In this document: positions 49,786 through 59,939 of the stretch, in pieces
Layout: each line of letters starts with the position of its first letter
Position numbering within the stretch: position 1 is the first letter of the stretch
From: Blasia pusilla
Lineage: Eukaryota; Marchantiophyta; Marchantiopsida; Blasiales
Length of the DNA: 64,000 nucleotides
Assembly (NCBI GenBank): GCA_050084515.1
Contig: CM114271.1
Location: 5,146,001-5,210,000 of the forward strand
Direction: 5' to 3'
Notes under the pieces: model-generated
Seen by the model: only the letters and a program-made list of their open reading frames with translations
Database searches by the model: none
What the model was told of the DNA's origin: nothing
Position numbers and translations under genes: made by a program

Positions 49786-51104
49786 TTGGGTGAGAGGGGC
49801 ACGAGGGTCATCACGGAGTCCGTTCGGGACTTTGAGAGGCTAGGTGGTGAACCCGAGAGTAGCTCTAGAGGTTTTGCGTGGAGTGGCGTGAGGTTCCGAG
49901 GATCTCCACGTGAGGGACCACCTCGACCTCCTTGTGTGTCATTGTCAGACAAGGGGGAGGGTGTAGAGGAGTTTGTGAGCACATCGCCACACATTGTGAG
50001 TGGTCCTACGAGTTGGGCGTACAAGATGGACGACCGGGGTAGATGACCGCGTAGGTTTTTAGGTGCAGTAGGCACGATTTCATAGCAGAGTTAAGGAGTT
50101 GGTGCGACTCTCAGCAGGCCAGGAACTCTAGAGAGTTCAACCCGCTTACAGCATGGAATGGTATGTTCCAGCATTTAGAGGGGGCGCCCATGGATGATTA
50201 CCATGAGTTCTCTGAGAGATATGCACGTGAGATCGAGGCGTGGATGCTCTACTTTGACCCACATTATGTGTCATGGACGGAGCCGTTCCCAGATGAGGAG
50301 GAGGAGTCAGGAGAGGCTACTTCCTCTTCCACTAGTGACATTTTAGGAGGGGTCACTCGCACAGGAGCAGTTGCACCGTCTAGTCAGTTCGTCCCATGTT
50401 CAACCATGTGGTTGAGTTCTTTGCTGAGTTGAGGGCGAGGTACCAAGGGGTACGGACGGAGAAGTTGCGGAGCATCCATGACTTCCATAGGTGCCCAGGT
50501 GAGAGTTTGCGTGAGGCTTACACTCGCTTGCGCCGGTTGATCAACGTCACTCAGGGGATAATAGAGGCTCAGGCTATCCAGTCATGGTATGCGATGCTTG
50601 AACGGACCCTGCGGACACGGGTGCGGGAGGGGGTGCTTCTTATGAACACCTTCCCTATATTGAGAGATGTTTTTAGGACCGCCGTGAACATTGAGCGCAA
50701 CGTGGCGGAGGAGAGCGTAGCCACCATGGGTTCTGGATGAGATCAGTCACGATTGTCTGCACCACCTGTGTAGCAACATGGACTCCGAGATAGGTCGACT
50801 GTGGCACCACCAGCTCAGGGAGGATACCGGGAGGCCGTGCCATAGAGACCTACGCCTTCATATGTGGCTCAGCAGCAGCCGCCTACTATTACTTGTTGGT
50901 CATGTGGTGGAGCCCATCATCAGCGCGATTGCACTCGTCAGGGTCATGGACGTGTGCCTCAACATGGAAGAGGAGATGGTACTGCACCAGGAGGTTATCA
51001 GTGTGACTATTGTGAGAGGTATGGTCATACACGCGCCAGGTGTTTTAGTTTACATCCTGAGTTACGTCCGGACCGAGGGCCAGAGAGGGCATCAGAGTGA
51101 GTAG
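49786..51104 (+). pseudogene. E2 gag
   Basis: The N-terminal piece (49786-50046, RVITESVRDFERLGGEPE) corresponds to the start of E3 gag (VITELSDGLVGDRG) and so defines the family start better than E1. The core is split between 50163-50432 and 50396-50740 by a frameshift. Zinc knuckles follow in one frame: CWSCGGAHHQRDC and an intact CX2CX4HX4C (CDYCERYGHTRARC) near 51001-51045. Several frameshifts prevent one continuous product. Confidence 0.8.
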
Positions 51105-51543
51105 CCAGTCCGGGTGGGTCTAGAGATCGTGCACCACGTGGTCCCGTTGGGGACGAAGAGTTGGAGTTTCCCGATAGGGTGGTGGAGCTGCCTGTGGAGG
51201 AGGAAGAGTACCACCACCTAGATGCGCCAAGGGAGACGCTGGACGTGAGGCTTGGATGGTTGCTCAGATACAACAGCTACAGGAGCAGATTGCCGCCAGA
51301 TCCGTGGCATCAACATCGTATGGAGCAGCCAGAGATCTTGATGATCCTGGTTGGATGTGCAGGGTTGCCCAGATGGAGGCCGCCGCAGTTCTAGCGCGTG
51401 GAGCAGCCGTAGAGTTGGATCCACAGCGAGGGGAAGCCAGAAAACAAATTAGGCTTCCTCAATCTTTCACGTTGTCTGAAGTGATGACGACCCCATCGAT
51501 GGGTCCTCATCAAAGTTCCTAGAGAGTTGGTGATGTTGTTGGT

Positions 51544-52300
51544 GTGCAGGCACGGAGGGCGATGGGAGAAACGAGTGTGATGACTCCTATTGTTGATGCT
51601 CAGGAGGGGCATGTGTCGAGCATGTTGTTGGGGGCGGCCACCATTGTGTACCCCACTCCTTTATTTTATGCTTCCAATGTTATGACGTTGGGGGGTACGC
51701 CCGCCAAGGCTTTTCACTTGGCCGCTTCACTATGTGAGTGCGGAGTTGGAGTTCCTACATCACGTTCAAAGGTGATTGCAGAGGAGGTGATGGACCTGCC
51801 CTTGGAGCGGATGCTAAGGCCCTCCACGTCAGATTCATGGCAGGCTGCGGCTGCTAGGATGGCGCAGATACCCGCTAGACCCGCGATAGAGCGTGCCATG
51901 GCTTCTCCTAGTGTTGTGTTGCTGGATAACCAAGAAGAGGTCTTCCAGTTGGTGAGTCCTAGAGGTAGAGCTTTTAGTCTGCAGCTCGTCTTGTTGGATT
52001 TAGGAGCGCAACCCTTGATGTTGGGGAAAGGGTCATTCAGAGTATTGGGCTTGACGAGAGCCGATGTGGAGCGTTGTCCATTCCCGGTACAAACATCGTT
52101 GGGTGGAGCAAGTTACACACAGTATATCACCCGACAAGAGGTCGTGGTGAGGATTCGCCCGGGATATCCTACAGATAAGTCAGTGGTGCGCGCCAAGGCG
52201 ATAGTGACTGATGTAGAGTCCTAGGACGTCTTGGTTGGTGGAGCAATGTTATACCCGATGGGGTTTTCCTTGGATTACTGGGAGGAGTCGGCGTCCTACA
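51544..52300 (+). pseudogene. E2 aspartic protease
   Basis: A 226-codon open piece (51544-52224). The active-site segment reads LLDLGAQPLMLGK where E3 has LLDSGAQSLMLGK, so the S/T of the D-S/T-G-A signature is Leu here. The LVGGAMLYPMGF block follows after a stop at 52222-52224. Likely inactive in this copy. Confidence 0.75.
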
Positions 52301-52386
52301 GACCAGGATGGCAGGCAGATGATGGGCGCCTTAGCTCATTACCCCTTTGATTCACAGGTGTAGTAATCGAGCAACGGCCAGGAGAG

Positions 52387-53375
52387 ATGGCGACCTTAGC
52401 AGCATTTAGCAGTGTCATCACTTGGCCTAGTGATTTGATTGAGGGACATGTCCATGCAGAGGATACTCCCGTTCCTGATATTTCTATGGAGAGGAGTGTT
52501 ATGGTAGCTGCATCATTCCGTGGAGGAGAGGTGCTGCTCTGGGGCTCGACTCAGGAGCTTCGACGATTGGCAGATGAGCATTTGCAGACCGCGTGGAGCG
52601 AGGCGTTTGCACTGGAGCGTGACGGGTCTAAGGAACCCGAGGTAGTAGGGAGTGCTACGATGACACCCTTGGATACCACACCCATTGTGTGGTGTACCTC
52701 GGAGGAGGGTATTCAAGTGTTAGATCTCTTTGGAGGGATTAGCACCGGGTTAGATGTTCTTTTGCACGCACGAGTGTGAGTACAGCAATACCTACATGTG
52801 GAGAGTGATGATGTTGCGAGGGGTAACTACGACATGTGGCGCAGTTACGCCTATGTTTTCTTGACTTATTGTCTGCATCCGCAATACAAGGATACCAGAG
52901 TTTCCTACCGAGGGATATTTCATTGTTGGGGGCGCAGGACTTAGAGCGGGTAGGGACCATTGATTTGGTCATTGCAGGTTGGCCATGTCAGGGCCAATTG
53001 AGTGCTGGACGAGGCAGCGGGTTGGCTGACACTCGGTCGAGGTTGTTTTGGGAGATTTTGAGGGTCTTACGGCAGTTGCAGGAGCACCAATCTTGTTCTC
53101 CAGCCTACATTCTTGAGAATGTGCCGATCTTAGGAGACTCCTGGTCACGGGTGGTGACGAGTGCTCATCAGGTGCGCGCCTCGATCGGCCAAGCAATGTT
53201 CTTGGATGCGGCGAGTGTAGGTTCTAGAGCCCATCTCCCGCGTCTATGGTGGACCAACTTGGTGCCCCATGCAGTGTTATGGAGGGCGTATGCGAGAGCG
53301 AAGCGTCCCTCCCATTTGTTAGTGGATTCCATTCTGGATCCGAGTCGTCGATCATAGGCAGTGAGGCACGATGAT
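52387..53375 (+). pseudogene. E2 linker and DNA methyltransferase domain, truncated
   Basis: One 130-codon frame joins the linker (WPSDLIEGHVHAED, SMERSVMVAASFRGGE) to DNMT motif I (GIQVLDLFGGISTGLDVLL, about 52709-52765), showing that both belong to one polyprotein. After a frameshift, 52836-53357 has motif IV (DLVIAGWPCQGQ; catalytic Cys codon at 52986-52988), LFWEILRVL, motif VI (YILENVPILGD) and motif VIII (GSRAHLPRLWW; the second Arg-region residue differs from HRPR in E1). The copy ends at 53375, before the C-terminal motifs. Confidence 0.88.
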
Positions 53376-53704
53376 TGTCGTGCGAATCCACATCGTCATA
53401 CAACATACATCGCTGATATACCATACTCACATACATACATAACATAGACGAGAGCATCCACAAACACAAGTATACCACAACTGAAATCCGTGAAAGATCT
53501 ACTATCATAAAACACGTATAGAATCACATACAATCGAGCCAAACCCACTCCACGATGGGAGAATCTAGGTCAAAGCTTGCGGGAAACACCATAGCCAAGA
53601 GCTTTACTCACTACCAAGGCTAATTCCCAACGCAACAGGCTCAACTCAAAGAACTAACAGCTCTTCGAGTGCACTCCACCTTATATCCTCTAACCTAAGA
53701 GCGG
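53376..53704 (-). repeat. Outer part of E3 3' terminal repeat (Y' end + X2)
   Basis: On the minus strand it ends in a 105-bp X unit (53480-53376: TTGTGGTATAC ... CGCACGACA), about 94% identical to 56611-56507. Ahead of it is Y-like sequence with TGGAGTGGGTTTGGCTCGATTG, echoing E1 GAGAGTGGGTTTGGTTTGACAT. I read it as the right half of the E3 repeat, split by E4, and inserted into E2. Confidence 0.65.
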
Positions 53705-54982
53705 TGTTGTATCGAGAATCTTTCTTCGAGCAAGGGCGGGCCTTCTAGCTGCGGTAGATGCGGTCGATGCAAGGTGAACTCTCTAATAAGTTCTCCTTTT
53801 TCAATACAAAATTATGATGTACACTCTCCATTCTCTCACGACAGGTATCACAAATGGAAGTGCCGAGGCGATCACTTCTTCGTAACATCGGACCCCGAAA
53901 TTCCTAACTATAAAATCCCTATAAACTATTTTACGTTTGTACACGAGGAAGATATCACAACTAGTGTTAAACCCTACTTGACCAGGCCTATTGACATCCA
54001 TGGATCGCTATATAAGGACATACAAAGCACAATCCCATGTCCTTCCATATGTGACGATAGGAAGAATCACCGGAGTTGGAGATTGCATGATATGGTTCAT
54101 GAACGCCTCCCCAAAGTGATAAACTAAATAGCGAGTGAACCAGTGCCTATCTACAAAGAGTACCTTGACATGGTAAGGATTGAGGAAAGGAAAGTCGGGC
54201 ATAGCTCGTGCTCCACCCCTATCCATGCTTGACAGACATTCTCTACTCTCCTCAAGAATGGGTTTTGGCGGAGTTATTCTCCCAAGAGGGGTAATCCACT
54301 CTCATTGGGAAAGTAACAAGCCAAAACATCCGCTATTTTAGTATGACTAAACTCCTCTACGATGACAAACCTCTCATCCCCCCCACACACACACACCACA
54401 CTCTAGAAACCTCTCGAAGAATAGACCATGATCAAGTTACTCTCCCAAGAGGGGTGATCCACTGTCATTGGAAGAGCAAGCAATCCCAAAGCCATACACT
54501 CAAGAGAGACACGAGAGACTCAAGATGTGGAATAGAAGGTGATGAACCCTTGAAGGTCCCTCCTCTTTATATACTCACAAGGGATCCACAAGAGTAGAAA
54601 AATAGAGCTTATCTTATCTTGTGCCACATGGCTTCCTCTCAAGGCTTAGCCAATCACATTTTGACACAAGTAGATTTCCTCTTATCTCTTCCAAAATATC
54701 CTCTTTTACCCACATGATATTTTCCAAATTACCCCAACTAACCTAGCCACCAACCAAGACTACTTTTGCTTTTCATTAAAGCAACTACTTTACTTTTATA
54801 AAGTCATCTTTTATTTATTACCTCCTTTTCCTAAAGTTGGGCCCGCATAAAAGAGGCACCATAAAGAGGTTTAAACATAAGAATCTCTTTTTTCTAAGCC
54901 AATTTACTTAATACTAATGAAACTCTATCTAACACTTAATGACGAAGGAGTTTACATTAATCGTTGATTTTACTATACGACA
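53705..54982 (-). repeat. 3' LTR of element E4, 1278 bp
   Basis: On the minus strand it starts TGTCGTATAGTAAAATC (54982) and ends CTCGATACAACA (53705), with TG...CA ends and a terminal inverted repeat TGTCGTAT/ATACAACA. A polypurine tract (GGAGGGGGTGAA) sits immediately upstream at about 54983-54994. Relatives: 10086-11129 and 32704-33886. Confidence 0.85.
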
Positions 54983-54994
54983 TTCACCCCCTCC
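54983..54994 (-). promoter_or_regulatory. Polypurine tract of E4
   Basis: GGAGGGGGTGAA on the minus strand directly before the LTR start TGTCGTATAG. Confidence 0.85.
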
Positions 54995-55077
54995 AAACCT
55001 GCACATCCTCCGGTATGTGCCCAAAAACATCAAGACTTCTTGCTATAGACTTACTTATGTTGTGCCTCTAGACACAT

Positions 55078-56490
55078 TCAATCGAAATCAAGAAATCCTT
55101 CACGTCTTTGGAAAATCTTGACCCTTTTTCCTGCAATGGGCAGCTTGAGAATTGTGCCATCTAGTTCACGTAGTTTGTAAGTGGCATTGTCAAAAGCAAA
55201 GACTACAACATGTGGACCAAACCAACGATGTGCAAACTTCTTAATTGTACTATGCTGGTTGTCAAGGCTGTTGTCGTGCACCAAGACCCAATCTCCTTCT
55301 CTTATCGACTTCTTCCGAAGTCGATGAGTTTTGTCGAAGCGCTCCTTATTTTTCAACCTTGCTTCCTTCATTTTGACTAACGCTTCTGCAATATCCTCTT
55401 CCCGCCGCTCTAGCTGTTGCATTCGAAATGCTAGGAGCTCTTCCCTATTGAGCCCGTCTTCCCACGACAAACCCATCCAAGTGGGTATATCTCCTTCTGC
55501 TGGCATTATCGGCTTTTGACCTGTCATCAAACTCAGAGGCATGAACCCTCGAATTGTCTTTGTGAGTGGTTCTATCTACCCATAATGCAAATGGAAGTAA
55601 TCTAGGCCAATTAGCATAACGATCTCCACACGCCTTTACCAATGCTTGAATGATTGGCGGATGTCCCCTTTCGCTCTTGCCGTTTGCCTCCGGATTCATG
55701 GAGTTTGTTAATCTCAACTAGACTCCATATCTCCTGAAGAACTCTCGTGCTTCCTCCGCATTCAACTCACCTCTATCTGCACGGATTCTCCCGACACTCC
55801 CATATCTAGCAACAATATCCTCTAGAATAAAACGACATATAGGCTCTGTTGTTTTAGCCCGTAAAGCCCTCCCTTCTACAAATTTGGACAACTCTTCTCG
55901 TGCTAGGACCAGGTAACGGATTCCCCAAAGACCTAGTGGCATAGCAACTAGATCTATAACCCATTGATGATGAATAGACAAAGGATACGTGGGTTTAAGT
56001 CCATCTCTCACCCTGATTTTTGATTGAAACTGATATTCAACACACGACCCAACATATCTCTCAACATCCTTATATAGGCCTTTCCACCAATACCTCTTTT
56101 TTATCTTGGTGAAAGTTGCCCAAGTACCTCTGTGACCTGCCCATAAAGAATTGTGGAATTCTTTGAGCACTTGCATTTTTGTCCCATTTTCATCCACCAC
56201 CCTCAAGGGCATTCCATCTTTCCTCTTTGGCCTTTTCCAAAGATATCCATCTTGTAGTAGATAGCCATACGCCTTGTGCCGAATCTCCTTGAAGAACTTT
56301 TCTGTCCACCCTCCATCTCTTTGCAGAGTGCTTAAATAGCGCCCAATTTCTTTTAACCTGCCCTACTGGAAAAGTCACCCTCAACTGAGTAACCCCCAAC
56401 CCTATGTATGAAATCGCATCTCTACCTAGACACTGCGGCCCTACATAAGGTATGGCCTCTACTAGCACATTATAGTCTACGACCTAAACC
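55078..56490 (-). pseudogene. E4 integrase fragment (Ty3/gypsy)
   Basis: Minus-strand pieces in order: a region before the zinc head (VDYNVLVEAIPYVGPQ, GLGVTQLRVTFPVGQVKRN), EFHNSLWAGHRGTWATF and YVGSCVEYQ of the zinc head, catalytic core with HHQWVIDLVAMPLG (first Asp) and RIRADRGELNAEEAREFF (second Asp), TNSMNPEANGKSERGHPPII (Glu region), and a C-terminal HRWFGPHVVVFAF / YKLRELDGTILKLPI domain ending at 55078. RT and gag are absent: the copy is 5'-truncated at about 56490 beside the E3 repeat. Four frame breaks. Confidence 0.8.
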
Positions 56491-56506
56491 GTATGGTCAT
56501 GACAGT

Positions 56507-56611
56507 TGTCGTGCGAATCCACATCGTCATACAACATACATCGTTGATATACCATACTCATCTACATACATAACATAGATGAGAGCATCCACAAACATAA
56601 GTGTACCACAA
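56507..56611 (-). repeat. E3 unit X1, 105 bp
   Basis: Starts TTGTGGTACAC directly after the polypurine tract and ends CGCACGACA, followed by AC and TGTCATGACC (start of a Y-like repeat). Same arrangement as E1 9317-9449. A second copy lies at 53376-53480. Confidence 0.8.
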
Positions 56612-56621
56612 CTCCCCCCCT
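56612..56621 (-). promoter_or_regulatory. Polypurine tract of E3
   Basis: AGGGGGGGAG on the minus strand, just before unit X1 and 163 bases after the PHD stop codon, as in E1. Confidence 0.85.
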
Positions 56622-56784
56622 AACTGGCGGTTAGATCCCTCTAACTCCCAGGTAGCCCTATACATCTACTACATATTATACACCTTCTTGGGTGCACGAA
56701 TTAGAAGGCCGGGTGCTAGGTTGCCCCATCATTAGTCGCACATATGTAATCCATATCATACAAAGATCAAGTCATCTACCTCTC

Positions 56785-56931
56785 CTAAGTACATCGAAGA
56801 CAAACCCACCTTCCAGTAGGAACAACATCCATACGTGGAGTCAAACACATCATGTGCCAACCCCTAGAACACCGATCACACACCAATATACGGGCTGCGT
56901 TACCAACAAACCCACACAACATGCATCTCAA
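56785..56931 (-). CDS. E3 C-terminal PHD finger (end of pol)
   Basis: The tail of the long minus-strand frame 57606-56785, in frame with the integrase C-terminal domain. C4HC3 ligands are all present: CMLC (first Cys codon 56925-56923), ILVCDRC, GWH, MMC, then VVPTGRWVCLRC and a short tail before the stop. Spacing fits a canonical PHD finger, and the conserved Trp before the last Cys pair is kept. Its presence in two diverged families with intact zinc ligands suggests it was kept by selection. Confidence 0.9.
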   Translation of the reverse strand: MRCMLCGFVGNAARILVCDRCSRGWHMMCLTPRMDVVPTGRWVCLRCT

Positions 56932-58190
56932 GCTAGCACGTATTATGGCTAAGCTTGGGTCAACAGTACCATCCACATTTGGAAGATGACATGGCGTACA
57001 ATTACGTACATGGTCCTTCCAAACAACTCCATCACGACCCTCCAACATGAGAACTCCAGAAGCTAACACCTCGCGCACTCGTAAAATAGTGCGGCGTGCC
57101 GTCACATCCAACGTTGTCGGTGCAATCTGCTGCAAATAGACATAGTCCCCCACATGGAACCTACGAATCGATGGTCGATAACCTCTACCCCGAATGGTTG
57201 CATACCGCAACGTATCCATGTGTTGAGCAATGGCAAGATTCTCAAAGGCTGTTGGCATAACTTTCCGAAAGAGCTCTGCACGCTGAGAACACAGTCTCAT
57301 CCACATCTCTGGGTCATCAAGGTTCACCACCTCACTAGACTCCCGACGAATTGCTGCTGGCAAGTCTGGATCTCGGCCGTATAACAAAAAATAAGGTGAG
57401 AAGGAAGCCAAGGATGCTTGGCGACTCAACCTATACCCCATGGCTAACCATGGCAACTGAATATCCCAGTCTCCAAGATGCCCCTTCTGTAGGCCATACT
57501 TGCGCAATGCCCTCTTCACCGTCTGAACCACACGCTCAGCCAAACCATCCGCCTCTGGATGATCTCGAGACGTGGTCCGATGATCAATCAACGCCTTGTC
57601 ACACAAGACTGAAACTCACCTTGAAACTCAGACCTTGGTCGGTCAAAGACTTCATTTGGTGCACCAAAATGACTACGCACTCTATCAAGAAACGCATACG
57701 CCGTTCCCTCACTTGCCTTGTCAGGTAATGCCACCAACTCAATCCACTTGGAGAAGTACTCCACCATCACCAACACATATCGATGATATCGTACAGTCAG
57801 CGGTAATGGTCCCGCAAAGTTCACACTCCAACGGTAATCCAACCCCATAATAGGCAAGGGGTGTAATTGTGGTGTAGGGGCATTAAATGATGCCCTCACC
57901 CGGTCACAAACCATACAATATGACACCAACTACTGCACGTGAGTATGCATGCCACGCCACCAATACTGACCAAGGAGTAAGCTATACGTACGCTTTACCC
58001 CAAAATGTCCCAACTCCTCATGGGCATGTCGCACAATGCGCTCTCTCTGAGCCAAATGCGGCACTACTCGTACTCTACCATCCTCCCACACACGTGAATA
58101 TGTGTTCCCTCCAATCGATACCTCTTAGCACGTTGAAGAACACGGTCTCACTCCTTGGCACTCACTATGCCTGGCACCCTATTGGTCCGT
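56932..58190 (-). pseudogene. E3 DDE integrase
   Basis: Zinc head with HAHEELGHFGVKRTYSLL and CMVCDRV. In the core, the first Asp position reads YRWSVNFAGPLP, so Asp is replaced by Asn (E1 has Asp). The second region is VFDRPRSEFQGEF. The Glu is in EADGLAERVVQ. The C-terminal domain (57606-56932) is one clean frame: LPWLAMGYRLSRQASLASF, FHVGDYVYLQQIAP, RTILRVREVLASGVLMLEG and WKDHVRNC, an SH3-like fold region, leading straight into the PHD finger. Breaks near 57600 and 57930 disrupt the N-terminal half. Confidence 0.85.
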
Positions 58191-59036
58191 AGGAACTCCA
58201 ACACCAACGCATCATCATGAATATCATACTGATCCGTACCACCATCTCCAATCTTAGGATCTGAAGGCTGGCCATCTACCTTCTGACTAGAGTAAGATAT
58301 CATGTGGTTCTCCATACTAGAGTCCACCCCTAACCAACATAAAAAGGCGGATGCATGCCAACCTGGCACCATCTCCTCATCAACCTCGCCATGCCATCTA
58401 GCCCCAGTTGTATCCTCTTGGCTAGTACATGGGTTCCGACTCAACCCATCAATATCAAGGTTGGCAACTCTAGGTCTATGTACCACCTGGAAGTCATACT
58501 CCTGTAAGATAAGAGCCCACCGTGCAAGCTACCCTGTAAGCTTGTCAGACTCCATTAACCACTTGAGCGGCCGGTAATCAGTAACAAGGGTAAACTGTGT
58601 GCCAAACACGTAACACCTAAAGTGTGCCACAACCCACACTACTGCCAAGCACTCTCCCTCATATGAACTATAGCGACTCATTTGCATTATTCGAACGACT
58701 TGCATAGGCCACCACAAACTCCATGTGCTCATCATCATGTTGTGTCAATACCTGTCCAAGTCCCAACCTACTCCAATCAGTGTGTAACTGAAATGGGCGC
58801 CCTCTGATAGGTCTCCTCAAGATAGGCGCCGCCACCAATTGGGCATTAAGCTCCACAAAAGCTCTCTCCTGATCATCTCCCCAGTGCCACTCTTGATCTG
58901 ATTTCAGAAATTGGTTCAAAGGCTTTGCCATAGCACTAAATCCCTTCACATACCTCCGATAGTAGTTCGCCAATCCCATGAATGCTCGAACTCTACTCAC
59001 ATCTACCGGATGCAGAATAAGTGCAATAGCCTCCAC
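58191..59036 (-). pseudogene. E3 RNase H domain
   Basis: Starts after the RT connection (FMGLANYYRRYVKGFSAMAK). RNase H motifs: FQLHTDWSRLGLGQVL (first Asp), EFVVAYASRSNNA, YSSYEGECLAVVW (Glu), TLVTDYRPLKWL (Asp), and ARWALILQEYDFQVVHRP ... DGLSRNP. A frameshift near 58680 and an in-frame stop near 58530 interrupt it. All three acidic positions I can place are kept. Confidence 0.85.
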
Positions 59037-59045
59037 CTTTGCTTC

Positions 59046-59900
59046 CTAAACTCCCAAACCACCTGGATAGATCACATGACCCAAGTACTCAACATCCTCA
59101 TGGAAGAACTTACACTTTCTTGGATGCAAACGTAGACCATGAGCTTTCAACCGCTCAAACACCATCTGCAAATGTATCGATGCTCCTCCACCCGTATTAC
59201 TGAACACCAAGATATCATCAATGTAACACCGAACAAAATCCAACCCTGCTAGGATCCTGTCCATCACTCTCTGAAACTGGGCAAGTGCATTCTTCAACCC
59301 AAAGGGTAAGAATTTCCACTGGTACAAACAATCCTTGCCATGAGAGTTGACATCCCAAAATGATGTCTTGGCCTTGTCACTCTCCCGAATTGGCAATTGA
59401 TGGTATCCTACCCGAAGATCCAAAGTACTGAAAATCTTTGTCTATCCCACCACATCAAAGATTTCCTCAAGTGTAGGCATGGCATACCTATCGGCCTTGG
59501 TTTGCCGATTGATAGGACGGTAATCTCCACACATCCGCCTATCCGTGTAGTTGCCATGCATATCCTTTTTAGCAGGCATGACAATGGGTGATGCATACTC
59601 TCCATGCGACAACTCCACTAATCCAGCCTCCAAAAGGTCCAACGTCCTACTCTGAATCAGGTCCCTCTCCATATCACTACATCGGTAGGGACGATGGAAG
59701 ATTGGCGTATCACTAGCCAAATCAATTCGTATATCGGGTCCAACTAGAGCACCCAAATCCTTCATGCTAAAGGCAAAAAAACTCCTATAAGCACGTAGGA
59801 ACTGTGTCAAGCGTCGTTTCTCACCTCCCGTAAGCTTGGGCCCAAGTAATGGCTCCCAAGTCTCCTCCAGTGGCACACTAGAGGGAGAGGGCGATGCCAT
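59046..59900 (-). pseudogene. E3 reverse transcriptase
   Basis: The first frame (59900-59442) has GPKLTGGEKRRLTQFLRAY, IFHRPYRCSDMERDLIQ, MPAKKDMHGN and RRMCGDYRPIN, then the EIFDVVG break. The second frame (59423-59046) has MDLRVGYHQLPIRESDKAKT, FLPFGLKNALAQFQRVMDRI, the catalytic RCYIDDILVFS box and LHPRKCKFFHEDVEYLGH. One lesion near 59440 separates them; otherwise the domain is well kept. Confidence 0.9.
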
Positions 59901-59939
59901 TGGTGCTCATAACCCCCTCACAAGATGGTACACCCTTAG

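Larger units (their letters stand above)
47722..53375 (+). mobile_element. E2: second DNMT-gypsy element, truncated inside DNMT
   Basis: A close relative of E1 in the same orientation: Y repeat, leader with a shorter minisatellite, gag, protease, linker and DNMT up to the SRRS(Q)AVRHDD region. It is cut at 53375, where the reversed terminal repeat of E3 begins. The left border is clean: TGTCACG follows GATGTCAT, which is unlike the sequence before the E1 3' repeat. RT, RNase H, integrase and PHD are missing in the window. Confidence 0.9.
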
